Source of the DNA: Candidatus Brocadiaceae bacterium
Lineage (GTDB): Bacteria > Planctomycetota > Brocadiia > SM23-32
Assembly (NCBI GenBank): GCA_012728835.1
Contig: JAAYEJ010000052.1
Span: 1-51,786, forward strand
Direction of reading: 5' to 3'
DNA length: 51,786 nucleotides
Under the pieces are notes generated by a model that was not told the DNA's origin, did no database searches, and saw nothing but the letters and a program-made list of their open reading frames with translations. Positions 38,467 through 47,900 of the stretch are shown in pieces (position 1 is the first letter of the stretch; each line of letters opens with the position of its first letter). The position numbers were made by a program, and so were the translations under genes.

Positions 38467-38498
38467 CGGGGGCGCACGTCCGTGCGCCCCCGTTTTTT
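38467..38498 (+). terminator. Intrinsic terminator of the dksA-like gene
   Basis: A 12-bp perfect inverted repeat, CGGGGGCGCACG at 38467-38478 and CGTGCGCCCCCG at 38481-38492, followed by six T at 38493-38498. It lies 18 bases after the stop codon. Confidence 0.92.
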
Positions 38499-38679
38499 CT
38501 TTCGGGGCACCCGCCGCCTGCCAGAACGGCCCGTCACCTGCCGTTCTGGCCGCCCTCCCGTCCGGCAGCGCGACATGCCTGCGGGAGAGGACGCCGGCCG
38601 AACGTAACCCATTGCGCGCCAGAGTAACCGCCCGGGTTACGCCCGGCACCCGCAATCCCGCACGGCCCGCAGAAAGCAG

Positions 38680-38715
38680 GCGGCCGGGCGGAACCACTCG
38701 GTCCCGCCCGGCCGC
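38680..38715 (-). terminator. Possible terminator downstream of tRNA-Glu
   Basis: GCGGCCGGGCGG (38680-38691) and CCGCCCGGCCGC (38704-38715) form a perfect 12-bp stem, 11 bases after the tRNA-Glu CCA end. On the minus strand it is followed by CTGCTTTCTG, a poor U-tract, so termination is likely but not certain. Confidence 0.5.
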
Positions 38716-38725
38716 TGATCGGCGA

Positions 38726-38800
38726 TGGTGACCCCACGGGGAATCGAACCCCGGTTGTCGGATCGAAAATCCGGTGTCCTCTCCGCTGGACGATGGGGCC
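38726..38800 (-). tRNA. tRNA-Glu (UUC)
   Basis: The minus strand reads GGCCCCATCGTCCAGCGGAG at the 5' end, anticodon TTC in a TTTTCGA loop, T-arm GGGGTTCGATTCCCC and an encoded CCA at 38728-38726. The first anticodon-stem pair is a C-A mismatch; all other stems pair. No other tRNA is adjacent. Confidence 0.95.
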
Positions 38801-38857
38801 ATGGGATACGGCGCGACCGCGCCGCATGAGGGCATTATACCATCCCGCCCGCCCGGT

Positions 38858-41731
38858 TCAAACGCAAAGCCCCCCCGCCGGGCACCCCTGCCGAGGGCAG
38901 GCGGCGCGCGGCACACCCGTGAGCAGCCCGCTCACCTCCACTTCCAGCAACTGCCGGCTCCCGTCCTGCAGAAGGCCCACCCGACGGCCCACCTCCACGC
39001 GCACCCGGCGCTCCGCCGTGCCGAAGCGCTCTGCGCGAGCGAGCACCAGGTCCACCACGCGGCGGCGGGCCATCCGTTCGGCCTCGTCCAGCCGCCCGAA
39101 TTCGTGCCGTCCTTCGGACTCGTGCACCACGTAGGTGCCCTCCGGACCGGGACGTACGCGCACGGTCTCGCGCACGATGACCCGGCTGACGGCCGCCCCG
39201 ACGGCGCCGGCCACCTCGGCATGCTCCGGGACACGCGGCGTCGTGCCCAGGCGCCGGCACGCGCCGGGCAGGAAGGCCCCCACCGGCGCCCCGATGCCGA
39301 TCACGGGCCGGCGCTGCTCCCAGCGGAGCCGGAACGCTTCGCTCCCCCCCGATTCGCCGAGCCCGCCCAGGACCGCCTCGGCCGCCTCGATCGCCCCGGC
39401 CTCGTGCCCGGCGTCGCTCAGTTCGCACCGCACGACGGCCAGCGCGAGCCGGCGTTCGGCCTCCCGGCGGATCCGTTCGGCCGCCTCCACCGCCGACACG
39501 CCCATGAGCGCCCCGAAGGCCTCCAGTCCCCGCCGCGCGCACTCCTCGTCATACGCCCGGTAGACGCCCAGGACGTGCAGCGCGTCGGTGGGCGTCACAC
39601 CCGCGCGGCGCACCAGGCCCGCGCGCTCCAGGCGGGCCGTCCGGAGGAGTTCCGGCGCCGTGAGCGCGCAGGCGGCGGCCAGATCCTCCCGACTGCGCGG
39701 GCGCTCGGCCAGGCGCGCAACGATCGCCTCCTCCTGCGCGTCCAGCCGATGCCCCTGCGCCGAACCGGCCAGGACGTAGAACTCGGGCAGGCCCGTCCGG
39801 CCGGCGGCATCAAGCGCGCCGGACCCGGCCAGCAACTCGGCGGCCACCTGCGGCCACTGCGCGCCCAGGCTGCACAGCGGCACGACGCGCTCGGGCCCCA
39901 GCCGCACGCGCCCGCCCGCGGCGGGCCGCACGGCGCTGTCGCCGCCCAGCCCCGCCGTCCGGATGTCGGCGGCGGCCACGCTCGTGCGCTGCCCGCCGAC
40001 GCGCGCTCCCTCGGCGCTCAGGCGCAGGATGCCGTCGGACAGCGCGGCGACGTCGGTCGTGGTGCCGCCCATGTCGAGCACCAGCGCGTCGGTGCTCCCG
40101 GTCAGGAAGCGCGCCCCGGCGGCGCTGGCCGCCGGCCCGCTCAGCACCGTTTCGATGGCGCGCTCGCGGGCGGCATCGGCGCCCATCACGCCACCGTCTC
40201 CGCGCACGACGAACAGCGGCCCGCCGATCCCCGCCTCCCTCAGCACGGCGCGGGCGGACGCGATCAGGCCGTCGATCACCGGCAGCAGGCGGGCGTTCAG
40301 GACGGCCGTACGGGCGCGCGCCGCGAAGTCCAGGCGGTCCGACAGCTCATGGCCGCACACGACGGGCAGGGGGAAGCGCGCGCGCAGGAGGCGTTTGACC
40401 TGCTGCTCGTGCAGGGGGTTGCGCACGGCCGCGTAGCCGCTGACGGCGAACGCCGCCGCGCCCCGCTCCACAAGTTCCTCGGCCGCACCGAGCACCTCGG
40501 CCTCGTCCACGGCCTGCTCGGGCTCGCCGTGGATGTTCATCCGGGCCCCCAGGCAGCGCACCAGTGGTGCGCGCACCATCTGTGGGTGCACGCGCTCGGC
40601 GTGCCCCTCGTGGTACGGCATCAGCAGCAGACCCACGGGCCACCCGCGCTCCTCGACGATGGCGTTCGTGGCCAGCGTGGTGGAGAGGCAGGTGTAGCCG
40701 ACGCGCCGGCGGTGGCCGGGGTCCAGGGCCGCCAGCGCGTTGCGTATGCCGATCGTGGGGTCATCGTGCGTCGTGGGCGCCTTCGCCGTGCCGAGGATGC
40801 GGCCGGTGGCGAACTCCATGAGCGCGACGTCCGTGAACGTGCCGCCGGCGTCGATCCCGAGCCCGACCTCCGCCTCCGGCTCCCCGGCCGGCGCATCGCC
40901 CTCCCAGAACGTGCCCGTCGCGGCCGCCGGCCCGGCCGGGTCGGCCGGCCCGGCCGGGTCGGACGCGCCCGCCTCCCGTGCAAGCGGCACGGCCGCCAGG
41001 ACGCGCTCGTCGTTCGTGGCGACGGTCAGGCTCCCCGGCGGGGCGACGAGGAAGCGTTCCTCGTCCCATTCGCCCCCCGCAAGGGCCTCCAGGAGCGCCA
41101 GACTGCCCTCCAGGCGCTCGTAATCCCAGCCGGCCGCGCTCGCCACGGCGCGCGTCGCCTGCTCCTGCTCGTCGGTCACGAATCCGTGGTCGATCAGCGC
41201 CGCCCGCCGGTAGTTGCGCCGCCAACTCTCCAGGAACTCGACGATGTACCGTGCGTTGTCCTCCCCGTGCCGCTCCCTGAACTCCGCGAAGTGCGGGTGC
41301 CGCGTCGGGTCAAACCGCCGCGCGGCCGCCATGCGCACGTGGTCCGGGTGGGCCTTGTAGCGGTGCCAGCCGGTGGTGAAGTAGAACGTGCCCGGATGCC
41401 GCGTGAACTGCTCGGCGTATGCGCGCGCGCTCCCAAGGAAGAGCGAGATGCAGTCGTGCACGCGGGGGATGACCAGCGGCACCCCGCGCGCGATCAGCCC
41501 GGCCGTCCCGCGCCCACAGAGCCCGTAGCCCAGGCAGACGGCATCGCAGCCGCCGCGCGCGGCGCGGTCGATCGCCTCCTGCGCCTGCAGCCGCAGCCGG
41601 TCGGGCGCCGCGTGCAGCCCCGCGTCGAGCAGGACCAGCTTGATGTCGTGGGGCGAACGTGCGGCGACGGCGTGCAGTTCGTCCTCGAGGACGCCGCACG
41701 CGATGACCTGCAACCGGAGGGGTTTCATCAT
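38858..41731 (-). CDS. DUF1638-hydantoinase/oxoprolinase (HyuA) fusion protein
   Basis: A 957-residue protein made of two domains normally encoded apart. Residues 1-230 are a DUF1638 domain: LQVIACGVLEDELHAVA, CDAVCLGYGLCGRGTAGL, PLVIPRVHDCISLFLGS and the GTFYFTTGWHRYK end. A low-complexity linker (about 250-290) with DPAGPADPAGPA leads to the ASKHA-type hydantoinase/oxoprolinase domain: VGLGIDAGGTFTDVALME, LSTTLATNAIVEERGW, ETVLSGPAASAAGARFL and ALVLDMGGTTTDVAAL, the two phosphate-binding motifs. DUF1638 proteins and HyuA-like ATPases both occur near corrinoid methyltransferase systems, suggesting activation of a C1-transfer protein, but no such gene is in the window. The ATG at 41731 has no Shine-Dalgarno site; a promoter lies about 47 bases upstream. 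Confidence 0.85.
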   Translation of the reverse strand: MMKPLRLQVIACGVLEDELHAVAARSPHDIKLVLLDAGLHAAPDRLRLQAQEAIDRAARGGCDAVCLGYGLCGRGTAGLIARGVPLVIPRVHDCISLFLGSARAYAEQFTRHPGTFYFTTGWHRYKAHPDHVRMAAARRFDPTRHPHFAEFRERHGEDNARYIVEFLESWRRNYRRAALIDHGFVTDEQEQATRAVASAAGWDYERLEGSLALLEALAGGEWDEERFLVAPPGSLTVATNDERVLAAVPLAREAGASDPAGPADPAGPAAATGTFWEGDAPAGEPEAEVGLGIDAGGTFTDVALMEFATGRILGTAKAPTTHDDPTIGIRNALAALDPGHRRRVGYTCLSTTLATNAIVEERGWPVGLLLMPYHEGHAERVHPQMVRAPLVRCLGARMNIHGEPEQAVDEAEVLGAAEELVERGAAAFAVSGYAAVRNPLHEQQVKRLLRARFPLPVVCGHELSDRLDFAARARTAVLNARLLPVIDGLIASARAVLREAGIGGPLFVVRGDGGVMGADAARERAIETVLSGPAASAAGARFLTGSTDALVLDMGGTTTDVAALSDGILRLSAEGARVGGQRTSVAAADIRTAGLGGDSAVRPAAGGRVRLGPERVVPLCSLGAQWPQVAAELLAGSGALDAAGRTGLPEFYVLAGSAQGHRLDAQEEAIVARLAERPRSREDLAAACALTAPELLRTARLERAGLVRRAGVTPTDALHVLGVYRAYDEECARRGLEAFGALMGVSAVEAAERIRREAERRLALAVVRCELSDAGHEAGAIEAAEAVLGGLGESGGSEAFRLRWEQRRPVIGIGAPVGAFLPGACRRLGTTPRVPEHAEVAGAVGAAVSRVIVRETVRVRPGPEGTYVVHESEGRHEFGRLDEAERMARRRVVDLVLARAERFGTAERRVRVEVGRRVGLLQDGSRQLLEVEVSGLLTGVPRAACPRQGCPAGGLCV

Positions 41732-41777
41732 TGTGGAAATGCATTCACGAAGAGTGGAAGAGCATCTGCAGAGGTCC

Positions 41778-41806
41778 ATAATATGCCCGATTCCCGCGCT
41801 CGACAA
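41778..41806 (-). promoter_or_regulatory. Promoter of the DUF1638-HyuA fusion gene
   Basis: On the minus strand TTGTCG (41806-41801) and TATTAT (41783-41778) are separated by 17 bases. The predicted start is near 41771, leaving a leader of about 40 bases. An in-frame upstream ATG at 41779 overlaps the -10 element and can therefore be excluded as the start. Confidence 0.6.
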
Positions 41807-41844
41807 GGCGAGACGCAAGATGGGAGAATCTCGTGGAACTTCCG

Positions 41845-41874
41845 TTGTCCAAACGACGTCGAATGCCGTAGATT
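41845..41874 (+). promoter_or_regulatory. Possible promoter of the alpha-2-macroglobulin gene
   Basis: TTGTCC (41845-41850) and TAGATT (41869-41874) are separated by 18 bases. The predicted start is near 41881, about 58 bases before the ATG at 41939. It is divergent from the promoter at 41778-41806. Confidence 0.4.
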
Positions 41875-41938
41875 GACCATCAGCCGTTGCGCGCCGCTGC
41901 GCGCATCCGCCGGGGAACACTCGCATGAGGAGTCGCCG

Positions 41939-44900
41939 ATGCGTCGCCGGATACCGCCGAAGGGGATCGCCGTCGCCGGACTGCTCGCCGTCGTCGCCCT
42001 GACCTGCCTGCACGCCGCCCCGGCCGCGCCGCCGTCCATGGCCGACGCCGACCGGCTGTTCGAGCAGAAGAACTACGCGGAGGCGGCCGACGCCTACGGC
42101 GCACTCGTGGCGGCCGGGGGCGCCGACTGGCATCTGGCCGCCGAGCGGGTCATCATGAGCCGGCTGCGGCTGCAGTCGTACGACGAAGCGATCACAGCCG
42201 CCGAGGACTACGTGGTGCGCACGGCGGGCATGCGCCTGGAGCCGCACGCTGAGCGCCTGGCCGGCCACCTCTACATGCTCCTCCCCCACTGGGGCACGCG
42301 CGCGGGCGGGGAGTTCTACCGCGGCGAGCACCGCCAGGGCACCTTCCTCCAGAGCCATCAGCACGACAAGCGCCTCGCCGTCGCGCACATGGAACGGGCG
42401 CGCGATCTGTATGCGCAGCATGACGACGGGACCGACCCGGCCTGGCGCGAGGAGCGGATCGAGTGCCTCTTCGATCTGGTCAGCCTGCTCTCGCAGTTCT
42501 CGATCTACGACGACCAGCCGCAGTACTGGCATCGCTGGTGGGGCGAACGCGACGGCTTCCTGGCCGTGACGGCCGGGGAAGACGATTTCGATGAGGGCTA
42601 CAGTTACGGGGACATGCACCGGAAGCGCCCGATCGGGCTCCGGATCGGGCCGGACGGCGAGCCGGTCTTCCCTTCCCTGCCCAAGGACTACACCGACCAG
42701 ACGCCGGCCGACCAGAAGATGCTCTACCTCCTGGACGAGGTGCGCAGGCTCGACCGGACGGAGGAGCGCAAGCACACGGCGCTGAGCTACTACCGGCAGG
42801 CCATGCTGGCCCGGAAGCGGTTCGGCATGGACCGTCTCAGGAGTTACGCCAGCCCTTACTACTCCGCCACCGGTTCGGCGCGCAGCTCCGGCCAGCCGCT
42901 CAACTCCGGCCAGCCGCTTCAGGAGGAACTGGATTCGTTCAATCCGTGGGAACTGGAGGACGGCGAGGCCCTGGTGCTGGCCGGCGGGCGCATCTGCAAG
43001 GTCGAGCTGCCGCCCGCGTTCGACGTGTTGGGACTGCTGCGCACGGTGGCGGGCGACTACGCCGCCGGTGGCGTCGCCCCCGAGGCGCGCTACGCGATCG
43101 GGCTCTACTGCCAGAGCCGCCAGCAGTACACGCAGGCGCTGGCCGAGTACGAGGCGCTGCGCGAGGCGTTCCCGGAGAGTCCGTGGGCCGGTCACGCGGC
43201 CGATCAGGCCGCGGAGATCCGGTCGCCGCAGGTGCAGTTGAGCGACAACGGAGTCCAGGCGCCCGGCCGGCCGGCCGAGCTGCAGATCAGCTACCGCAAC
43301 CTGGACCGCATTCACTTCATCGCGCGCCGCTTCGACCTGCCGGCGATGCTCCGGGAGATCCGCGAGGAGGCCCGCAAGGAGACGGACGATGCTCAGCGCC
43401 ACGTGTGGCTGCACTGGCAGTGGTCCCACTACCTCGTGCGTGAGCGCGGGACCGACTGGGCCAGCGGCCTGGTGGCCAGGCACCTCGGCCCGGAGGTGGC
43501 CCGATGGGCCGACACCGTGCCGAACGACGGCACGCACCGCTACGCGCAGGCGACGCTTCGGTCGCCTCTGACGGAACGCGGCGCCTATGTCGTGTACGCC
43601 TTCACCGAGGAGCCGTCGACCGCCGCGGGCGCCGGGCGCTCCACCGAGGCCCTCGGGCGGGGACAGAGCCGCGCCGTCGTCGTGCTGAACGACCTGGCCC
43701 TCGTTGAGAAGAAGACGGACAAGGGCACACTCTGCTACGCGGCCGACGCCGTCACCGGCGCACCGGTCGCGGGTGCGGCGATGAACGCACTGGAGACCTG
43801 GACCACCTACGATCCGAAGACGCGCAGGCAGACGTGGCATACGGCGACCACGGATCTGACAACCGACGAGCACGGCATGGCCGTGCTGCCGCGCCAGCCC
43901 GGCCGGGGCGGCGAGGTGTACTGGCTGGCCACGACCCCGGGCGATCGCTTCGCGTGGTCCGGCATGAGATTCTCGCGCAGCGGCATCGGTTCGATCATGC
44001 GCGAGGGGATGTTCGTCTACCTCGTCACCGATCGGCCTGTCTACCGCCCGGGGCAGACGGTGCGCTTCAAGGTCTGGGTCCGAGACGTGCGGAACGGCGT
44101 TCCTGAGAACATGCCGCAGACCGCCCTTCGCGTCGCACTGTACGACCCGCGCGGCGACGAGGTCCTTGCAGTCGACAAGCGCACCGACGACTTCGGCGGA
44201 CTGGACGGCGAGTTCACTCTGGACGCGGAGGCGACGCTGGGCGTCTACACCCTGAATGTCCCCGACACGCGGCTCTACGGGGGGCCGCACTTCCGCGTCG
44301 AAGAGTACAAGAAGCCGGAATTCGAGGTGACCGTCGAGCCGAGCGAGACGCACACAAAGCTCGGGGAGCCCCTTCAGGCGGTCGTCAAGGCCAGTTACTA
44401 CTTCGGTGCGCCCGTGACCGACGCCACTGTCAGCTACCGGGTGTTCCGCGAGGAGTACCGTCACAGCTACTACTTCCCCGGCCGCTGGGACTGGCTCTAC
44501 GGACCGGGCTACGGCCAGGCGTGGTACGCGCACGACTGGTTCCCCTGGTGGGGCGCCCTGCGCTCCTGCTGGAGCCCGCCGTCCTGGTGGTGGGGATACT
44601 CCCACTATCAGCCGGTCCGCGAACTGGTCAAGGAGGGCGAATCGCCGATCGCCGAGGACGGGCGGCTCGTCATCGACATCGACACGGCACCCGCGCTGCG
44701 CGACCACCCGGACCGCGACCACCGCTACGTCGTCCAGGCGGACGTGCGCGACGCCAGCCGGCGCGTCATCAGCGGCGAAGGCGACGTGAAGGTCACCCGC
44801 CAGGCCTACTACGCCATGATCCAGTCCGACCGCGGCTACTACCGGCCCGGTGAGGAGATGGTGATCCGCGTGCGCTGCCTGACGCCGGACGACCGGCCCG

Positions 44901-47900
44901 TGCAGGCCGAGGGCCTGCTGACCGTCTCCCGCGTCGTCTTCGGAGGCCCCGACAACGGCCACATCGCGGAGGAGGAGCTGGACCGCTGGACGGCCTCCAC
45001 CGACGGACAGGGCGAGCTGAGCTTCCGCCTTCGCCACGAGCGGAGCGACCAGCTCAAGATCGCCTTCGCGGCACCCGACGAGTGGGGCGGCACGGTGACC
45101 GGCTACGGCCTGGTGTGGGTCTGCGGCCGCGACTTCGACGGCCGCCTCTACCGCTTCAACGACCTGGAACTCATCACGGACAAGCGCACCTACGAGCCGG
45201 GCGACGTCTGCCGCCTGATGATCAACACCCGCCGGCCGGACAGCTACGTGCTGTTCGCCGACGCCGTCGACAAAGGCTCCCTGCTCAGCTACCGCCTGCT
45301 GCACCTGCCGGCCGGCCACACCGTCGTCGACGTGCCGATCAAGGAAGCCCACCGCCCCAACACCTTCGTTGAGGCGTGCCTGGTGAGCGACCTGCGCGTG
45401 CACCAGCAGGCGGAGCGTATCTGCGTGCCGCCGCAGGATGCGGTTCTGAACATCGAGGTCCACACCGACAAACCCCGCTACGCCCCCGGCGAGGACGCGC
45501 GGGTTCGCGTGCGCGCGGTCGGCCCCGACGGCGAGCCGGCGGACGTCCAGATGGTCCTGAGCGCCTTCGACCGCTCGGTGCTCGCCATCCAGCCGGAATA
45601 CGCGCCCGTCATCAGCACGTTCTTCCACGGACAGGTGCGCAGCCACACGTCTCTGATGAGGACGAACCTTCTGGAACGGTTCGGGGCCTGGGGTTACGTG
45701 CTCCGTCCGTTCGAGAGTCTGAACCCCCTGCCGCCCGCCTGGCAGGGCACATGGAGCCCGCAGGTCGAGGGCTGGGCCTGGCTGACCGACGCCGAGTTCC
45801 GGAATCTGGCCGGCGGCGGGGGTATCGCCTATTCCCGGGCCATGTTGGGAGGCGGTGGCGGCATGCCCAAGGCGCTGGCGGCGGAGGCGGCGGACATGGC
45901 CGAGGGTGCGCCCATGGCCGCGGCCCCCGCGCCCGGCGCGGCGGACGGGGGCGCGGCGGAGGACGCGGCGTTCGTCGCCCCCCAGGTGCGCGAGGCCTTC
46001 GCCGACACGGCCTTCTGGACCCCCTCCCTCCTGACCGGCCCGGATGGTGAAGCCGAGGTCACGTTCGCGATGCCTGAGAACCTTACGACCTGGAAGGTCA
46101 ACGCCTGGGCCGTGGGACGGGATCCCCGCGTCGGCCAGGCGTCCACGGAGGCCGTGACGACCAAGGACCTGATCGTACGGCTGCAGGCGCCGCGCTTCTT
46201 CCTGGAGTACGACGAGGTCGTCCTGAGCGCAAACGTCCACAACTACCTCGATTCCGCCAAGACGGCCCGTGTCAGCCTGGAGGTGCCGCCCGAGCACCTG
46301 GCGCTGATGGACGGCAGCCCGGCCACCGTGGACGTCGAGGTGGCGGCCGCCGGCGAGCGCCGCGTCGACTGGCGCGTGCGCGTCGTTGCGGAGGGCACGG
46401 CGGCCGTCACAGTCAAGGCGCTCACGGACGAGGAGTCCGACGCCATGCGCATGACCTTCCCGGTGCTTGTGCACGGCATGACGAAGCAGGAGTCCTGGTG
46501 CGGCTCGATGCGGCCGGCCGAGGACGCCGCCGAGCACGTGATCGAGTTCACGGTGCCCGAGCAGCGCCGCCCCGAGCTGACCCGGCTCGAAGTCCAGTTC
46601 GCACCCAGCCTCGTCGGCGCCATGCTGGACGCCCTCCCCTACTGCCTCGATTACCCCTACGGCTGCACCGAGCAGACGGTCAGCCGCTTCCTTCCGGCCG
46701 TGCTCACCCTCAAGACCCTCCAGAACATGGGCATCCGCCTGGAGGACGTCCGCGGGATCCGCGGCCGCATGGCCGAGGTGCGCCGGATCGAGGAAGGGGA
46801 GAACATCCGCATCTATGCCGACAGCCCCATCTTCGACTCTGAGGAACTGCAGCGCCTGATCGCCGCCGGCCTCAAGCGCATCGCCGAGATGCAGCACGCC
46901 GACGGCGGCTGGGGCTGGTGGACGCAGGGCGAATCCAGCCCGTACCTCACGAGCTACGTCCTCCAGGCGCTCGTCGGCGCGCAGGAGTGCGACGTCGCCG
47001 TCGACCAGAACATGATCGACCGCGGCATGGAGTTCCTGCGCCAGTGGGAGATCGACCAAATGCAGCGCACGGACTGGACGGCCGGCGAGGTGCATGCGTT
47101 CGCAGCCTACGTCCTGTCCCTGAAGGGGCTGAAGGCCCAGGACGAGAAGGCGGGCGACTGCGTCGAGCGCCTCTTCGAGGGCCGCGACCGGCTGAACCTG
47201 TACGGCAAGGCCCTGCTGAGCCTGACGCTCGCAAACCTGAACGACACCGAGCGGGCCCGCCTCGTCCTGCGCAACATCCTGCAGTACGTGGAGCAGAACG
47301 AGGGGACGCAGATCGCGTGGTTCCGCACGCCTACCCAGGGCTGGTGGTACTGGTGGAACTCGGACATCGAGACCAACGCCTGGTGCCTGCGCGCGCTCGT
47401 GCGGCTGGAGCCGGAGAGCGAGATCGCGCCGCGGCTGGTGAAATGGCTCCTGGAGAACCGCCGCAACGGCTACTACTGGCGCTCGACGCGCGACACGGCG
47501 CTCTGCGTGGGGGCCATGAGCGACTTCGTTGCGGCCACGGGCGAAGGCCGCCCCGACTGCACGGTGGCCCTGAGCCTGGACCAGGGCGCGGTCGTCAAGA
47601 GCGTGAAGATCGACCGGGACAACTTCTTCACCTACGACAACTCGTTCGTGGTGGAGGGCCACGCGTTGGCCGGCGGCCCCCACACCCTGCGGGTCAGCAA
47701 GGACGGCCCCGGGGCGCTCTACTACTCCGTGCGCCTGAGCTACTTCACGAAGGAGGAGCACATCACGGCCTCGGGCCTGGAACTGAAGATCGACCGCACC
47801 CACTACCTCCTGCGCCGCATGCCGTACGAGGTCGAGGTGGAGGGCGCCGAGGGCCAGCAGCTCTCCGAGCGACGCCTGCGCTACGAGCGCGTGCCGCTCC

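Noticed and set aside
38774-41938. Plus-strand upstream extension of the alpha-2-macroglobulin frame
   Set aside because: It is antisense to the DUF1638-HyuA gene, starts inside tRNA-Glu, and lies before a clear ATG with a ribosome site and signal peptide at 41939.
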